From Stenopsyche tienmushanensis (taxonomy: Eukaryota > Arthropoda > Insecta > Trichoptera > Stenopsychidae): a stretch of DNA of 64,000 bases. The stretch lies in the NCBI GenBank assembly GCA_008973525.1, contig WACJ01000529.1, positions 1,922,001-1,986,000 on the forward strand, given 5' to 3'. The notes beneath the pieces are model-generated. The model ran no database searches. It saw only the letters and a program-made list of their open reading frames with translations, and was not told where the DNA came from. The translations under genes were made by a program, and so were the position numbers. Of this stretch, positions 1 through 11,632 are shown one piece after another (positions within the stretch are counted from its first letter, which is position 1; each line of letters starts with the position of its first letter).

Positions 1-218
1 AAATTTTGCATAATATATGTTGTAATTTTTAAAAAAATATTTTAACTTAAATTGGTTAAATTGAAAAACGTTTGGTTGGAAACTTGGTGCGAAAATTGTA
101 TCAATGCTGGTAGGGAAGGGGGTACTGAAATATTATAATTAATCAGCGCTCCCAGGCTTTTTTATTTAGCACTACATCACTGAATACTGTATATAAATAT
201 GCAACATAAATAAACTTA
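1..218. other. AT-rich stretch, nothing recognised
   Basis: No coding frame or repeat was recognised here. It precedes a short tandem duplication and could be flank or the 5' end of the piggyBac relic that follows. Confidence 0.4.
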
Positions 219-303
219 CAACTCCTATGACCACACGTTGTGATCGAAGATTTTTTCCCACCAACTCCTATAGCCACTACGTGTGGCCGGTTTTTTCTCG
301 AGC
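219..303. repeat. Two-unit tandem duplication with palindromic cores
   Basis: Two diverged units of about 43 bp follow each other. Both start with AACTCCTAT and end in a T-rich run after TTTTTTC. Each holds an imperfect palindrome around ACG (GACCACACGTTGTGATC, then AGCCACTACGTGTGGCC). Palindromic subterminal repeats are common near transposon ends, and the piggyBac relic lies about 350 bp downstream on the same strand, so this may be its 5' terminal region. The link is inferred only. Confidence 0.5.
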
Positions 304-654
304 AGTTTTTATAAACTTTAAATAAGATTTTGGTATTTTTTTAAATGTAAGAATCAAGTGAACACTCTAAAAATACCGTCTTATTGTCTGACCATTAATT
401 TGTCATCTGGATTTTGGAAAATAATTGGTTCAGAGGAATTGAATCGGTGCAGGTAAAGAGCATAAAACAATAGTCTGCGCTTAGTGAACATCTTGAAAAT
501 TATTTGTGTCCAGTAATTCAATATTATTTTGATGGTATGTATACTTTTTACATTTTATTAGTTTTTCGTTCTAAACCTTTTTAATAATCTACAATAGGCG
601 AACTAAGACATAAAAGGCTATCATATATTTTACACCAATCCAACCCTTGCTGGA

Positions 655-1420
655 GAACTCTTGAAAAAAAAATATTTCCTCACTGGCACGATAATGACCC
701 TCAAAAAGGGTTTACCTAATCATATAAAAAAAAACAAGATTAGCTGTGGGATGAAAGATAGCATACAGAAAATTTTATACTTTAATATTAGCTTGGCGTG
801 ACAAAATAATAGTCACAATGCTCAGTACAAAGCATACGTCATCTTCCCAATCAATGAGAAGAATAGCAAGGACTACCCCATACCAATATAATCAAAATGA
901 GCTAATAAATAAGCCAGTAGTCATTTTAGATTACATAAAAAATATGGGTGGGGTGGACAAAGTAGATTAATACGCAACATCATATTGTTTCATTCGAAAG
1001 ACTAAAGTGGTGAAAGAAGTTATTTTTTGGGACTTTTGAAACATTGATTGTAAACTCTTATATTTTATACAAGGAATATGATATCAAAGAAAATAGAAAG
1101 CCAATAAATCATTCAAAAAAAATCGCTGACGATTGTTGATGCAATTTATTGGTAACTTTTGCGTTTTTACGAAGTCCAAATTGGGACGATTGTCGTCAAC
1201 TAATCACGATCAACAGTTAGATGGAAGTCCTCATTTTATTTATAGTAGATCAGGGAGGAATTATAAAGACTGTATGATGTGTTCAGATCAAGAAACTGAA
1301 AAAGGATGAGAGCAAACGCTATATTTTTGCGACACTTACGAAAGGAAACCAGCGCTTCATTCTGAAGATTGCTTCAAAAAATATTATTTATTACATGATT
1401 ACAAAAATTATTAAATCAAA
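655..1420 (+). pseudogene. piggyBac-type transposase, C-terminal half, decayed
   Basis: Broken remains of a piggyBac-family (DDE_Tnp_1_7) transposase. Pieces are in family order. A TGT-type strand then GLP-N-HIKK (about 690-730) matches the region after the second catalytic Asp. MGGVDKVD (943-966) carries the family's third catalytic Asp, followed at once by a TAA stop in place of the usual Gln. CFIRKTKVVKEVIFWDF follows. A cysteine-rich C-terminal domain follows at about 1265-1405: CMMC, then a YFC strand, then EDCFKKYYLLHD. Several frameshifts and stops (for example TAA after the VD and TGA in the Cys domain) show it is dead. The N-terminal half and catalytic Asp 1 and 2 were not found upstream. 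Such enzymes cut and paste DNA at TTAA sites. Confidence 0.85.
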
Positions 1421-3480
1421 TAAAGTGCATAATAGACTTAACAAACGTCTTGCATAACAAAATACTATTTTTTTATTCATAAACCCCCAATTTTTTCATT
1501 TTATTCCATACACACATTTTTTTAAGAAATACGCAAAAATGACTTGGAGTTGGTTAAGAATATTAACCCTTTTTTGATTTGTACTCAACAATATCTGCAG
1601 TTTACACCCATAGGCACCAAAATACAAAATTATACTCTTAAAATACTAAATTACTTAAATAAACTTATTTTCTTAAAAATCGTCTTATAATAGAAATAAA
1701 AGTTTAAATGATTATTTTAAATGACCGAAACGAAATACACGACGGTTCATCTAAATCTGAATCAATATTTAATTTCAGAACAAAAAAGATGTGTTAAGTG
1801 TGAAAAAAAATCACCATGTCGAATTCGAAACACATGTCTCAAGATTCTTTGAAAAAAAAACATGTAAGACGGTCTTCATTTAACGTTTATTATGTGACAT
1901 ATACATCGAGAATGATAAATTTTAGCAAATAAGTAAATTTTGTGAATGAGTCTTCTTGTATCCCACGGTTTATGCACATTCTTTGCGAACGCGAGAATTG
2001 TCGTGTTCCGCTGTTAACGTGTTAAAGATTTCATTTTAATTAATTGAATGAAAATAATTTTACACAAATCAACTTCAAAAATATATTCGTATTCTACTTT
2101 TATCAGCAAATGTAATCTTTTTGTCAAATCTTTTATTGCAAGAAATTTGCATATGAAAAAAATGTCTGTGGTCACAGTTCTTTCGCAATCTATAAACGAT
2201 TCGATGAGGTTGAGTACCATATATTCAATTCTCTTTATCTTCCAAATATGGATGTTCATTTATATTGTATTAACTATAGACGTTTGATGCTAACCAGAAT
2301 TTGATTCCAAATTTATCAGAGTTGTTCGGCATGTGTTGTATGAATCTATACATATGCTTTTAGTTAGAAAAGGCTGGTCGCCAGTAACATTTGCACATGG
2401 TCAATGTATTCCATACGTCGTGTGCCAAGGCAAATTTAACATTTTTCAGTATGCAGCACGTGTATATAAAATTGCAATAGATGCAATTAATTTCGCTTTT
2501 ATGTATTTCAAAATGCGATAATATCATCAAAAATTAAGTTCTTATTTAACCCATAGTATATTGTTCTGCATATATCATTGAATCCAGTTTTTCTCTTCCC
2601 GATGTAGCTTTTACTTGCATTTATTTCGAAATAATTTCGTATGCGAAGCATATCAGTTTTTAATGTTCGTCGTCAGTGTTTGAAAGCAATCTCATTATTT
2701 TTAGTCTTGTACATGTAATCAAAATATTATCCTTTTCGTTGTTAATAACTGCAGACTCATACTCAGTATCTAATATATTATTTTCATTTTCATATAACAT
2801 CATTTCCGAAAATACTTAGGTTGTATTATTTATATCCTGTACGACTTCGGTGTATCATCATAGAATTTATGTATTTAGGTTAAAAAGTCAATCATTCAAG
2901 TGAGAAAAGGTAATAACACATATTGTGTTTTTTTTATCAAACTTTAAAAACGCTATTTGTTGTTGTAATAAAGTTCACTGTATGTTTAGTGTTAAGAAAA
3001 CACATCACAAAATAATAATTCAAGGTAATTAATAAAACTTATTAAATATTTCAATCATGTTTATTTAAAAAAAATAATTGAGTTCTTAAAAATGATACTC
3101 CAAGCATAACGAAATCAATTTTTTATGTATCATAGCAGTTTTGTGTTTGATCTTAATTACGATTTTAAGGTGTTCTAGATCCATCGATCATCCATTCACC
3201 TTTTCATGTAAATTATCCACACCATGTATTTAATTAATCACTGTATAAAAATATTCAACAATTTCATTTCACTAAAAAAATTGATGAACAAAGCCATACT
3301 TTGATTAAAAATCAAATTGATATATTCCGAAATAGAAATCAAAATGTCATCAAAAATCATATTGTCGTCATTGAATAAATCACTGAATTTATTTGATACA
3401 ATATGATTCTGCGAAATCCCAAAAATTTTAAATCCATTTTCTTGTTTATAAAAGGGCTGTATAAATGCATGCATGAATTA
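1421..3480. other. AT-rich intergenic or intronic DNA
   Basis: About 2 kb without a supportable gene. Short open frames at 2014-2259, 2048-2287 and 2333-2521 overlap on opposite strands and have no recognised motif. A 17-nt palindrome, GGTTAAGAATATTAACC, lies at about 1553-1569 just past the piggyBac relic, but no terminal repeat could be paired with it. Confidence 0.5.
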
Positions 3481-3699
3481 TGCATTAATTGCAATTTAAT
3501 ACGCGTGAATCATCCACTTTGATTGCATTGTTTATAGGCGCGGGTAATAATTTTTATCTTTATTTTATTGGACATAAAAATAAAAGAGTCTGCATTCAAT
3601 TGCGATCGACGTTTCAAGTTGAAGACTCGTATGACACATCAAATGCGCTGTTATCATTCCACATAAACGTCAAGACGGGTTAAAATTAAATATTTAAAG

Positions 3700-4595
3700 A
3701 GCGTATGAATATTCATAAACATGACGTCGCGAATAAAATGGCAATGTCCGTGCGTAAATACGGACGAATTTAACGTTCCTTAGCGATCATTTCTCGCAGG
3801 ATCCTTGCGGTATTATAATAAATCCGTGTGTTATGCGCTTGTTTGTGTATTAATATATATATGGGAGCATATGAACAAGCCATTCGATGTTTATATTAAC
3901 CGATTTTAGTTCTCGGATGAGATTTAGCACGCGTCTCCCGGGCACCGCAATCCCATAAACGATTACAAATGGATCGTGAAAATAAGAGAAGAGAATGAAA
4001 AATCAGAAGGGAAAATATCCGTAGCGGATTAATGGATTATACCGTTTCCAGGCCTCTCCCTGGGAGAGGATACAAGGAGACAAGAGATCTAGATCCGGTC
4101 TGGGGTATTAGATTAATGATCACAATAACAAGATTATCGGAACTGCCGTATTCTACGACAATTGAATGAGTTACTTCGACGATTAGGGGCGCAGGAATAA
4201 TACGATATTTTTTCACTGCTTTTATCGCCTAAGAAATTATTTTTATCTGGTTTAAAAGCTTTCTCATTTATATCGATTCGGGTGATATAAATTCACATAT
4301 GGGCGTACATTTCCATATCGAATAAATCAGTTGGAATGTATTCCAAAAATTGAAAAATTGACATTTGAATCGATGTGCTTTCTCGAATTGCTCGAATCGA
4401 AAGACACGAGAAATCGGTCATAAATTTAATTTTATTTAGCGCGGTGACATATTGTAGCGAAAAATGATAAAGGCGTGTTATCTTTTTGTTTTGTTTTTTG
4501 TTTAGATCAATGACTAACGTTTTGACGTTGTGCGAAATCATCACTTTTACAGAGACGTTCTTAAAATGTGTCAATGCAAAATTGAATGGTTCGTA
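3700..4595. promoter_or_regulatory. Mixed-composition noncoding stretch with homeodomain-like sites
   Basis: This stretch is less AT-biased than its surroundings and shows no long frame or transposon motif. It holds clustered TAAT and GGATTA words, such as GATTAATGGATTAT near 4027 and GATTAATGATCACA near 4111. It also has a perfect inverted repeat CCTCTCCC-T-GGGAGAGG at 4053-4069. Together with the CpG-rich island just downstream it could be a cis-regulatory region. TAAT words are expected often by chance in AT-rich DNA, so the call is weak. Confidence 0.2.
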
Positions 4596-4599
4596 TGAG

Positions 4600-5440
4600 A
4601 GTCGAAATCGCGGAACGACCTAGCCGAAGCAATAAAGAAATAACGCAAAAGCGCAATAAATAAGAAGGAAATTGAATGGTATCCGAAAGATATATATCAT
4701 GGAAAATACGGCGGAAGAGGAAGATAATACCGAACACCTTACGTACCGCCGGAAAAACGCGCGGAAAACATCAACAACATAAAACACTATGATCCACATG
4801 TTATATTTCGCACGTACTTACACTTTTAACGTATATTTGGGTTATTTATTGAGTCAAAAATAGAAAACAGGCATGTTTTGGTCGGATTCGAGTTGTCATT
4901 TTTGGCATTGTTTCGCAGGAGCGGAAGGCCGGTACGAGTCCGCACTCGAGGTCGCACCGACGTAGACCGGGAGTCGTCCGCGTGACGTAACTGCGAGGAA
5001 AGTTGCGAGCAAGGAGATATTCGCGACAGACCGTCCGCCGTCGCGCGCGGAGGGGAACTGACTGAACATAATGGAAATGCTGGAGATCGCGGCGAGCGGT
5101 CGGTGGCGCCAGCGACCGGATGTCGGCCTTCGCGGGGCGCATGCGCGCCGGAAGTGCCAACCCTCAACCCCGTGAATCGCCGAAGAGCCTTCAGCGGGAG
5201 AGGTGAGCCCGGTCACGGAGAAAAAAGAGTTGCGATCCGGTAAACTCTCCGATAAATTAGCCGACAAGAGGATGACAAACGATATGGAAGATCTGCGGGA
5301 GAAACTTTTCGTTACCCAATATACGAATCGTAAGGAGGAAACTTTGCTAGTATTTCTTCTCGCGTAATAATTTTGGCAGTTGATCCTCCTTATGCTCGAA
5401 TAAAAATGTCTAAAAAATATTGCCTTCATAAATTATTAAT
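4600..5440 (+). promoter_or_regulatory. GC- and CpG-rich island, candidate promoter or first exon
   Basis: Base composition changes sharply here, especially at 4890-5230, with many CG dinucleotides in an otherwise AT-rich window. No transposon motif was recognised. On the plus strand a short frame at 4699-4782 starts with a good context (tatcATGG) and encodes an acidic then basic 27-residue peptide. A second frame opens at ATG 5120 and runs into a consensus splice donor, GAG|GTGAGC, with the GT at 5203. Several other frames are open on both strands, as expected where stops are rare in GC-rich DNA, including a 177-codon minus frame at 4896-5429 with no motif. The island could be a promoter with 5' exon, or a GC-rich repeat. 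Coding content is unproven. Confidence 0.3.
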
Positions 5441-5689
5441 AACGTCTCTCCACTGCTCGCAGTTTATTTGTTAGACAACCCAAACCACCTATATACGAAT
5501 ACACCTCATTTTCTCAATGCGATTTTACCTGATGAAATTCACGATTGTAAAATTGAGAAGACTACTTCTAAACAATCTGCAACAATCATTGAAATAAGCT
5601 TAAAAGTATTGCAATTCAAATCTCAATGACAAATATACAATCACAATGTCGCCACAATGAGTTATTTATATGACGGAGACACCATCAAC

Positions 5690-5840
5690 AATATATTTCG
5701 TGGTCTTCTTCGGACGCCCAAGCGAAAGAATCTCTGCACTAATTGCACCACCCTTGTGAATCCGATTTTCCGAGTCGGCATCACGAGCACACGGGGACTA
5801 CGCCCTTCGGCTAGTGCCCCCCGACTAAGTCTACAACTAA
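5690..5840. other. GC-rich segment with long imperfect hairpin
   Basis: The core GGGGACTACGCC-cttc-GGCTAGTGCCCC (5793-5820) folds into a stem of three to four G-C pairs, then ACTA/TAGT, then GCC/GGC closed by a CTTC loop. Outer AGTCGG (about 5773-5778) can pair with CCGACT (about 5820-5825). Both strands are open across it (plus 5657-5911, minus 5662-5844), which reflects composition more than coding. It ends about 70 bp before a hAT MITE. It could be a structured RNA, a transposon end or a repeat; nothing in the window decides this. Confidence 0.4.
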
Positions 5841-5908
5841 TCAAATTCCCAATTTTTGACTACTACATTTATAAAAATGTCGCTTATTCTGACCATTTGA
5901 TGTTTAAC

Positions 5909-6595
5909 TAGGGAATCCAATCCCGAGCCAAAACTTCGATCCCGGGATTTCGGGATTGCATCCTGGGATCAGTCCCGGGAACTTGCAGATGAAAATACAC
6001 GCTCGTTGGAGATATCGTCATCAGATATTTAAATGCTAGTTCCATTTGATGACCGCGTGAGCCTCCATTTTCGAATAACACCATCAATGTGACTGATAAA
6101 ATTCCTTTCTGCTGAAACACGGACTAAAACTCGTAAAAATCCCGATTTCCCGATAAATTATTTATTTCCGTCGCTGCAGATGAATACTTATATACTATAA
6201 TACGTTGATGTGATTCGTAATTATATTACGGAGGAATACAAAAATTCTGAACGCCGTATCTATTATATTTCATATCGATATTCCCATTATTAGAGTCGAG
6301 GTGTAGTAAATACATCACCGGTAGGGAAAGGTTAATATAACAATTTGAAAAACATATATGTACTGTATATATGTAAACATAAATTAGCCTATGCTCGCCA
6401 ATTAGTAGTTACGCCACTGTTTCCAAGCGTCCAGATTTCGGCGATATCTCGATTTAGTAGCCTTCATCGTGCTAGTGAGTTGTATGATTTCTGTTAGATA
6501 AAAATTTCAATCCCGAATTTTTCGGGATTAAGTTTACTAATCCCGGGATTTATGAGCACCTAAAACTGTCCGGGATCCCAGGATTGGATTGCCTA
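5909..6595. mobile_element. hAT-type non-autonomous element (MITE), complete
   Basis: Terminal inverted repeats begin TAGGGAATCCAATCCCG at 5909 and, read inward from 6595, TAGGCAATCCAATCCTGG. Both ends continue in GGGATT/CCCGAA-rich subterminal sequence typical of some hAT families. It is flanked by 8-bp duplications, TGTTTAAC (5901-5908) and TGTTTTAC (6596-6603), matching at 7 of 8 positions. An 8-bp duplication is diagnostic of hAT insertion. There is no transposase frame, so it would depend on a partner element. A second, 5'-truncated copy is at 53786-54148. Confidence 0.9.
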
Positions 6596-6689
6596 TGTTT
6601 TACTAATGTTTCTTTACAGACTTACTATTTAAAGGTATTTTAATCTTTGTACAATTTACACAGGATGAGATTTGTTTTCAGGGCTTCAA

Positions 6690-6830
6690 ACCGTCTTTTT
6701 ATTTTGGTTATGGTTTCGGTAACGTTCCTAACATTTATATCGGTTCGATGCGGTTTTCCGGGTGTATGGCGGTTTTGCCGATTGTCAGCTTTTCGGTTTC
6801 GTTTCGGTTCACTATAAACTGTCCTAATTA
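6690..6830. other. CGGTTT-rich, C-poor patch
   Basis: About 140 bp in which TTTCGGT/CGGTTT words recur irregularly (about eight times) and C is nearly absent apart from CG. It is not a clean tandem array. Its origin is unknown; a simple-sequence relic or transposon subterminal region are both possible. Confidence 0.4.
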
Positions 6831-9800
6831 AATGTTAATTATGCCTAAGCATATAGGTTGCCTACATATATATTTAGCCCCGTTTTTAATACATCTATAA
6901 AATGTTGTTCACTTGTAGCTTCCACAGTTACGAAATACTATTTAGTGCTTCTGGCCAATGCAAATACAAAAACTTACCTATTTGTTAAGAATATATCCAC
7001 GAAACACTTAGTTTAATATTCATAGCCATTCACGAAAGCCTACTTAGTGTTTGAAGATTCTTACTCCTTTGGGGCATTTGCATTATAAGATACTTTTTGT
7101 GCTACATTACTGACCCAACGACTGAAAAATTAAAGAAATAGAACAAGTACAAGAGGAACAACAAGCAGACAGCCCGAAAAGGTGAAAAACGGAAGAATTC
7201 AACTTCGCAACGATAGCGTTATCTTCCGTTGCCTTCTATATCGCTTTGTATTCGCCAAACTGGGAGTGTCAACCTGAAATGGGAAACCGCCCAGTCTCGA
7301 ATTCATGTGATTAATCCTCAATTTGTATCAAGAGCAAATCCGAAATGTACTTTGGCGTCACGTAGGACTTCACCTTAGCCTGGTAATACTTAGGAAAACT
7401 GGACTCTTTGTACTTAAGAAAGCCCTTTCCAGTAAATTCAACAAGGTCGCCTAGAGTATTTTTTCACTATCTCCTATGGAAAACTACTCAGTCTTTACAA
7501 ATTTCCCACATTCCCTACCGAGATGGTTGCGATAATAAGCATACAAGATTTATATAAAAAATCAATAGGATGTCCACTCTGTACTGTAAGAAGCTGGATT
7601 TAGAGAGTGAAGATTATATCAAAACATCTTTTATGAAAGAACAAAAGTGGACTTGATGTTATGAGTAATCAATTCTAAACATCGTCCTCTCAGTATATAT
7701 TATGTAAGAGCATATTACAATCAAGGAAAAACTAATAAAATCATACAATATATTAAAAAAATTAAACACAAAAGATCATTAGAAACTATTCCGAGAATTA
7801 CGTCAACAAAATCATGCAAATTTTCAAGTAGCTCTTCAAAACGCAGACTAAAACATCATTCTATAATATGTTGAGAGCACTCACATTTTATATGCAAATA
7901 TTGCACCAAATTATGCAATTATTTCGTCAAAATTGATGATTAGATTTAATGGTTGCGCTATTTTTTAGATTTTATTATTAAATGATAGAAATATGAATAA
8001 TTTGAAAAAAATCTGATCTACTGTATTTCAAATAGATTAAAAAATATCGCTGTATTATTCGTTATGCGTCTGTGGGAACACATGTTAACGACGCGATAGT
8101 TACGCTACATACACTACCAGAATATACCGAAATTAAATATTATAGATCAATTCATATCTGTTTTACACCAAAAACATTTATGAAATCTGTTTTGAAAGTT
8201 ACGAAAAATCTCAGAACTATGTCATAAAAAACATAGGTATTTCTTAATTGGTTTAGTATTTAAGCCAATTATTCAAAATTACTTTGATATAATCGAATCG
8301 TTATATGTTGACCATACGCATTTTAAATGCTTCTTTATAATAGAAAGAAATATAGAAATAGAAATATATTTTGTATAAAACATATCAGCACTAGGGTGAC
8401 ATTATTATATACTAGTGTATATGAAAAATAAACATGTTTATATTTATACGAAATGAAAGCATCTCAAAAAATAGATGAACAGACAGACATACATTCAATT
8501 TTATATGCGATTAAAATACTACTCCGTTAAGCTAATTCAAACAATATTTTAAACCCAAAAACATTAGTAAGGAGTAGGGAATCTTCAAACAATTATGAAT
8601 GTTCTAAATTTCTTCTCCTCCTCTTCCCGTGTCCAAAATATTCCAATAAAGAACAAAAGTAATTATTTTACTATCTGATATTCTTCAGACCATTGATACA
8701 AACAATAATTATGGTCTTCATGTAATGTAGCAAAATATAATAAATTCAAGCTTGGTATAAACCAAATTTGACAAAACTGTTTGATACAACATGTTCACTG
8801 ATGTAACATTCTGCATTAATAAAATAAAACCACATTATCCATCAGGATCTCGAAACTCATTGGTTATAATTTTGCAAAATCAAATGTTTAACGGCAGCTC
8901 GAAATAATTTTTAATCTATTTTCGCCGCAAATAAATCATAGTATGCATTGTAACTACAATCGAAATTTTATGAAATATTCCAATGTTTTATTTTGTATTT
9001 AAGGTATGTACTTTATTTATTGCAGGTTATTTTAGAAGGAAGGAAGCAAAGAAAGAGATGAAAGTGAGCCAATGTTTGCTTGAACATAATTTTCATCTGA
9101 ATTTCTAATATATTTCCATCCTGAAAATCAATTGATTTGATTCCTGGAATGAGTTCAAAATTTAACTTGAAACAGATCAATCATTTTGCATTTTCTGTTT
9201 ATATAATAAATACAATTCAAAGAACTCTTGATAACCTTAAGAATCGAAGCCTATTGTTATTTTAGGAGGTAACTGCTTTTATATCAGCACAATTTAATTA
9301 CATATTTGTGCTTTTTTAAACAATACAGGTGATTCTAAAATCAAACATTTGGTATTCTTGCAAAATAATAAGGTCGCAATGCCATCTATTGAATATTTTG
9401 AATAGACCATATGACTGACGTTATTTAAAGAGATTCTATTCGCTTTTTAGCAATAATTCATCAATCAACAATCTATTTCAATACGGCAGGTTATAAACGG
9501 CCACTTAAGACTTTTGAGGTCGCAAAAACGGCGAAGGTCGAAGAACAAGTTTTTTCATCACTAAGAAAATTTCGTTAACGCGATATTTATTTAGCGAATC
9601 ACTTTCGATAATGCCAAAAAAATCTTCTCCTTTCGTTTTTATTTTTTTCATTTATTCTTTTGAAAGGAACTGGATTTTATTGTAAAAGATCCGGTTTCAT
9701 CGAAACAACATTCGAGTGGCTTCACAGACATCAAACGATTTTGATGAACTTTCGCTATATAGCAATATCTCCGCAAAATGTATACACAATGTTAACCTTA

Positions 9801-10245
9801 TAAATAAAAGTACCATGTGAAAATCACTGCAAAACTTCTTTGATAAATATATGTACCCAAATATTAAATTTCAAAATATATAAAATATGATTTTAACACA
9901 TCTGCATGATGCAATCAGTGGATTCCGGTGGATGAAAAAACTAAACTGCGATGAATTGAATTCTATTGGGTTAATGATTCTAATAAATGAAATTTAATAC
10001 TGTAGTATAATAAGATATTATCTTATATCGCCGACTCGACGTAATATAATTATTTAAATACTGGTGTATTATATATTTAACATATATAATAATCTTTAAC
10101 ACATTCTTGCTGGGTGTAATTTTAACTTTTCAAAGTATCAATTCATTGCCATCTATGAATCTGGAGTTTAAAATAAAAATGTATGAATTAACTATTGTAT
10201 TAATATCAAAGACATATATAACTGTATTAAATAACTAAAATAGCA
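6831..10245. other. AT-rich DNA, nothing recognised
   Basis: More than 3 kb with no frame over 60 codons and no recognised motif. A somewhat less AT-rich segment at 7130-7500 gives no convincing translation. Confidence 0.5.
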
Positions 10246-10249
10246 TATG

Positions 10250-10850
10250 ATCAGTTAGCGATTCGAATTTGGTTTACAAGAAATGCTCAAGTCGGCAGTG
10301 ATCCGAAGTCTAAGTGGTATCGCAAAGCGTTGAATGAAAGCTCTGGATTAATTTAAGGAATTAAATGAATTGACATGTGACTGAATTGAAATCTAGAATA
10401 TATCTGTAAGATTTTTATGCAAGGAATGTATAGGAAGGGAATCTGAGAGTGTATTGGGATACTGTCTAGAAGACATAAACGACGCGAGGCTATACAAAAA
10501 TGACACCATTCAGGTATCATTTTCAATGATGATCAATGCCATAAATTCAAACAATATGAATGGATTGAAAAGAAATACTATCTAGATGAAACTAGAGTAG
10601 GTCACATAAAAATGACATTTAAAAGAGGAAACCTATGATCTTAATGACGTACATATCAATGTCAAATGGATCAATGTCTTTAATATTATGATTCGGAATT
10701 TAAGTACATGATACTAGTGATAGTGAATGACATTGATAATGAAAATTTAACTTTTATGTTCAAATTCGGAGTTTCAGGATCAAAAAACAGGTTTTCGAAG
10801 GTCACATTTTTTGCCTAATACCGATAAGTCCTACTTCAAATACATAAAAT
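10250..10850 (+). pseudogene. Possible decayed coding sequence, unidentified
   Basis: Three plus-strand stretches look more like protein than the surrounding sequence. At about 10258-10355 the translation includes IWFTRNAQVGSDPKSKWYRK. At about 10405-10560 it includes LCKECIGRESESVLGYC and LEDINDARLYKNDTIQVSF. At about 10738-10815 it includes FMFKFGVSGSKNRFSKVTFF. They are separated by stops or frame changes, as in an old dead gene. The last piece loosely recalls a strand found near the first acidic residue in some RAG1/Transib-like transposases, but the similarity is weak. AT-rich noncoding DNA can also look like this by chance. Confidence 0.2.
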
Positions 10851-11516
10851 GTTGCGTAACTGAAAATTTGAATACTTAAATGAGCAAATAAAATTTCAGT
10901 AAAAACAAGTCACGCATCATTAGAGCACAATGTGACTAAAAAATGTGAATCAATGTGACTAAAAAATTCAAATGTCAGCTGGTAAGATTTTGGCTTCATT
11001 ATTTCAGGATTTGCAAGGTATATATATATAGTTAAAAAATATAGTTAAAAAAAACAATAGTGGTGTACTAAATACATATCATCGGTGAGCGCGAGTATTT
11101 TTATCACAGTAAGGGAAAAATTAATCATCAATTACCATAAGAAAAATAGAAACATCAATAGCGAATATTATATAGTATTATTGGTGTGTTTGACAGAAGG
11201 AATTGCGAAAAACGATCCCAAATGAAATGCTTCGGGGAAAGAGATTTGACTCCAATAAACAAGTAATTGCCGAAACTGAAGCTTGTTTTGAGAGCAAAAA
11301 TACATCTTACTATAAAAAATGCATCAAAATGTTAAAGAAGCGTTGAAATGTTGATGAATAAAATCGAATTATGCCTATAAGTTGCTATTTTATTAGTCGT
11401 CATACAAACTTATTGCGTGATATATTAAGCCCATATCACTAATTAACTAATATAAATAAGCGTTTATAAATGTAATTTGGAAGTCATGCTACCTTTAATA
11501 TCGACCTAATGAGGAG

Positions 11517-11632
11517 GTGAATGTATAATGCGAACGAAATGAATACGACCCCTTCTTGTGAATTGAAGAGGCCTTAGTCCTGCAGTACATTTTGTAGCTG
11601 CACTATGATGATGATGATAATTATTAATTCAT
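11517..11632 (+). mobile_element. Possible non-LTR retrotransposon 3' tail
   Basis: A less AT-rich end (GAGGCCTTAGTCCTGCAG) runs into GCTGCACTATGATGATGATG and then AT-rich flank. Many RTE- and R1-like elements end in short ATG or TGA repeats rather than poly(A). A similar short tail (GCTGCATTATGATGATGAT, read on the minus strand) is found near 49385-49410. Without a recognisable reverse transcriptase upstream this remains a weak call. Confidence 0.3.

Noticed and set aside
4896..5429. 177-codon minus-strand open frame, the longest in the window
   Set aside because: It lies in a CpG-rich island where stops are rare. Other frames on the same strand are also open, and the translation shows no domain.
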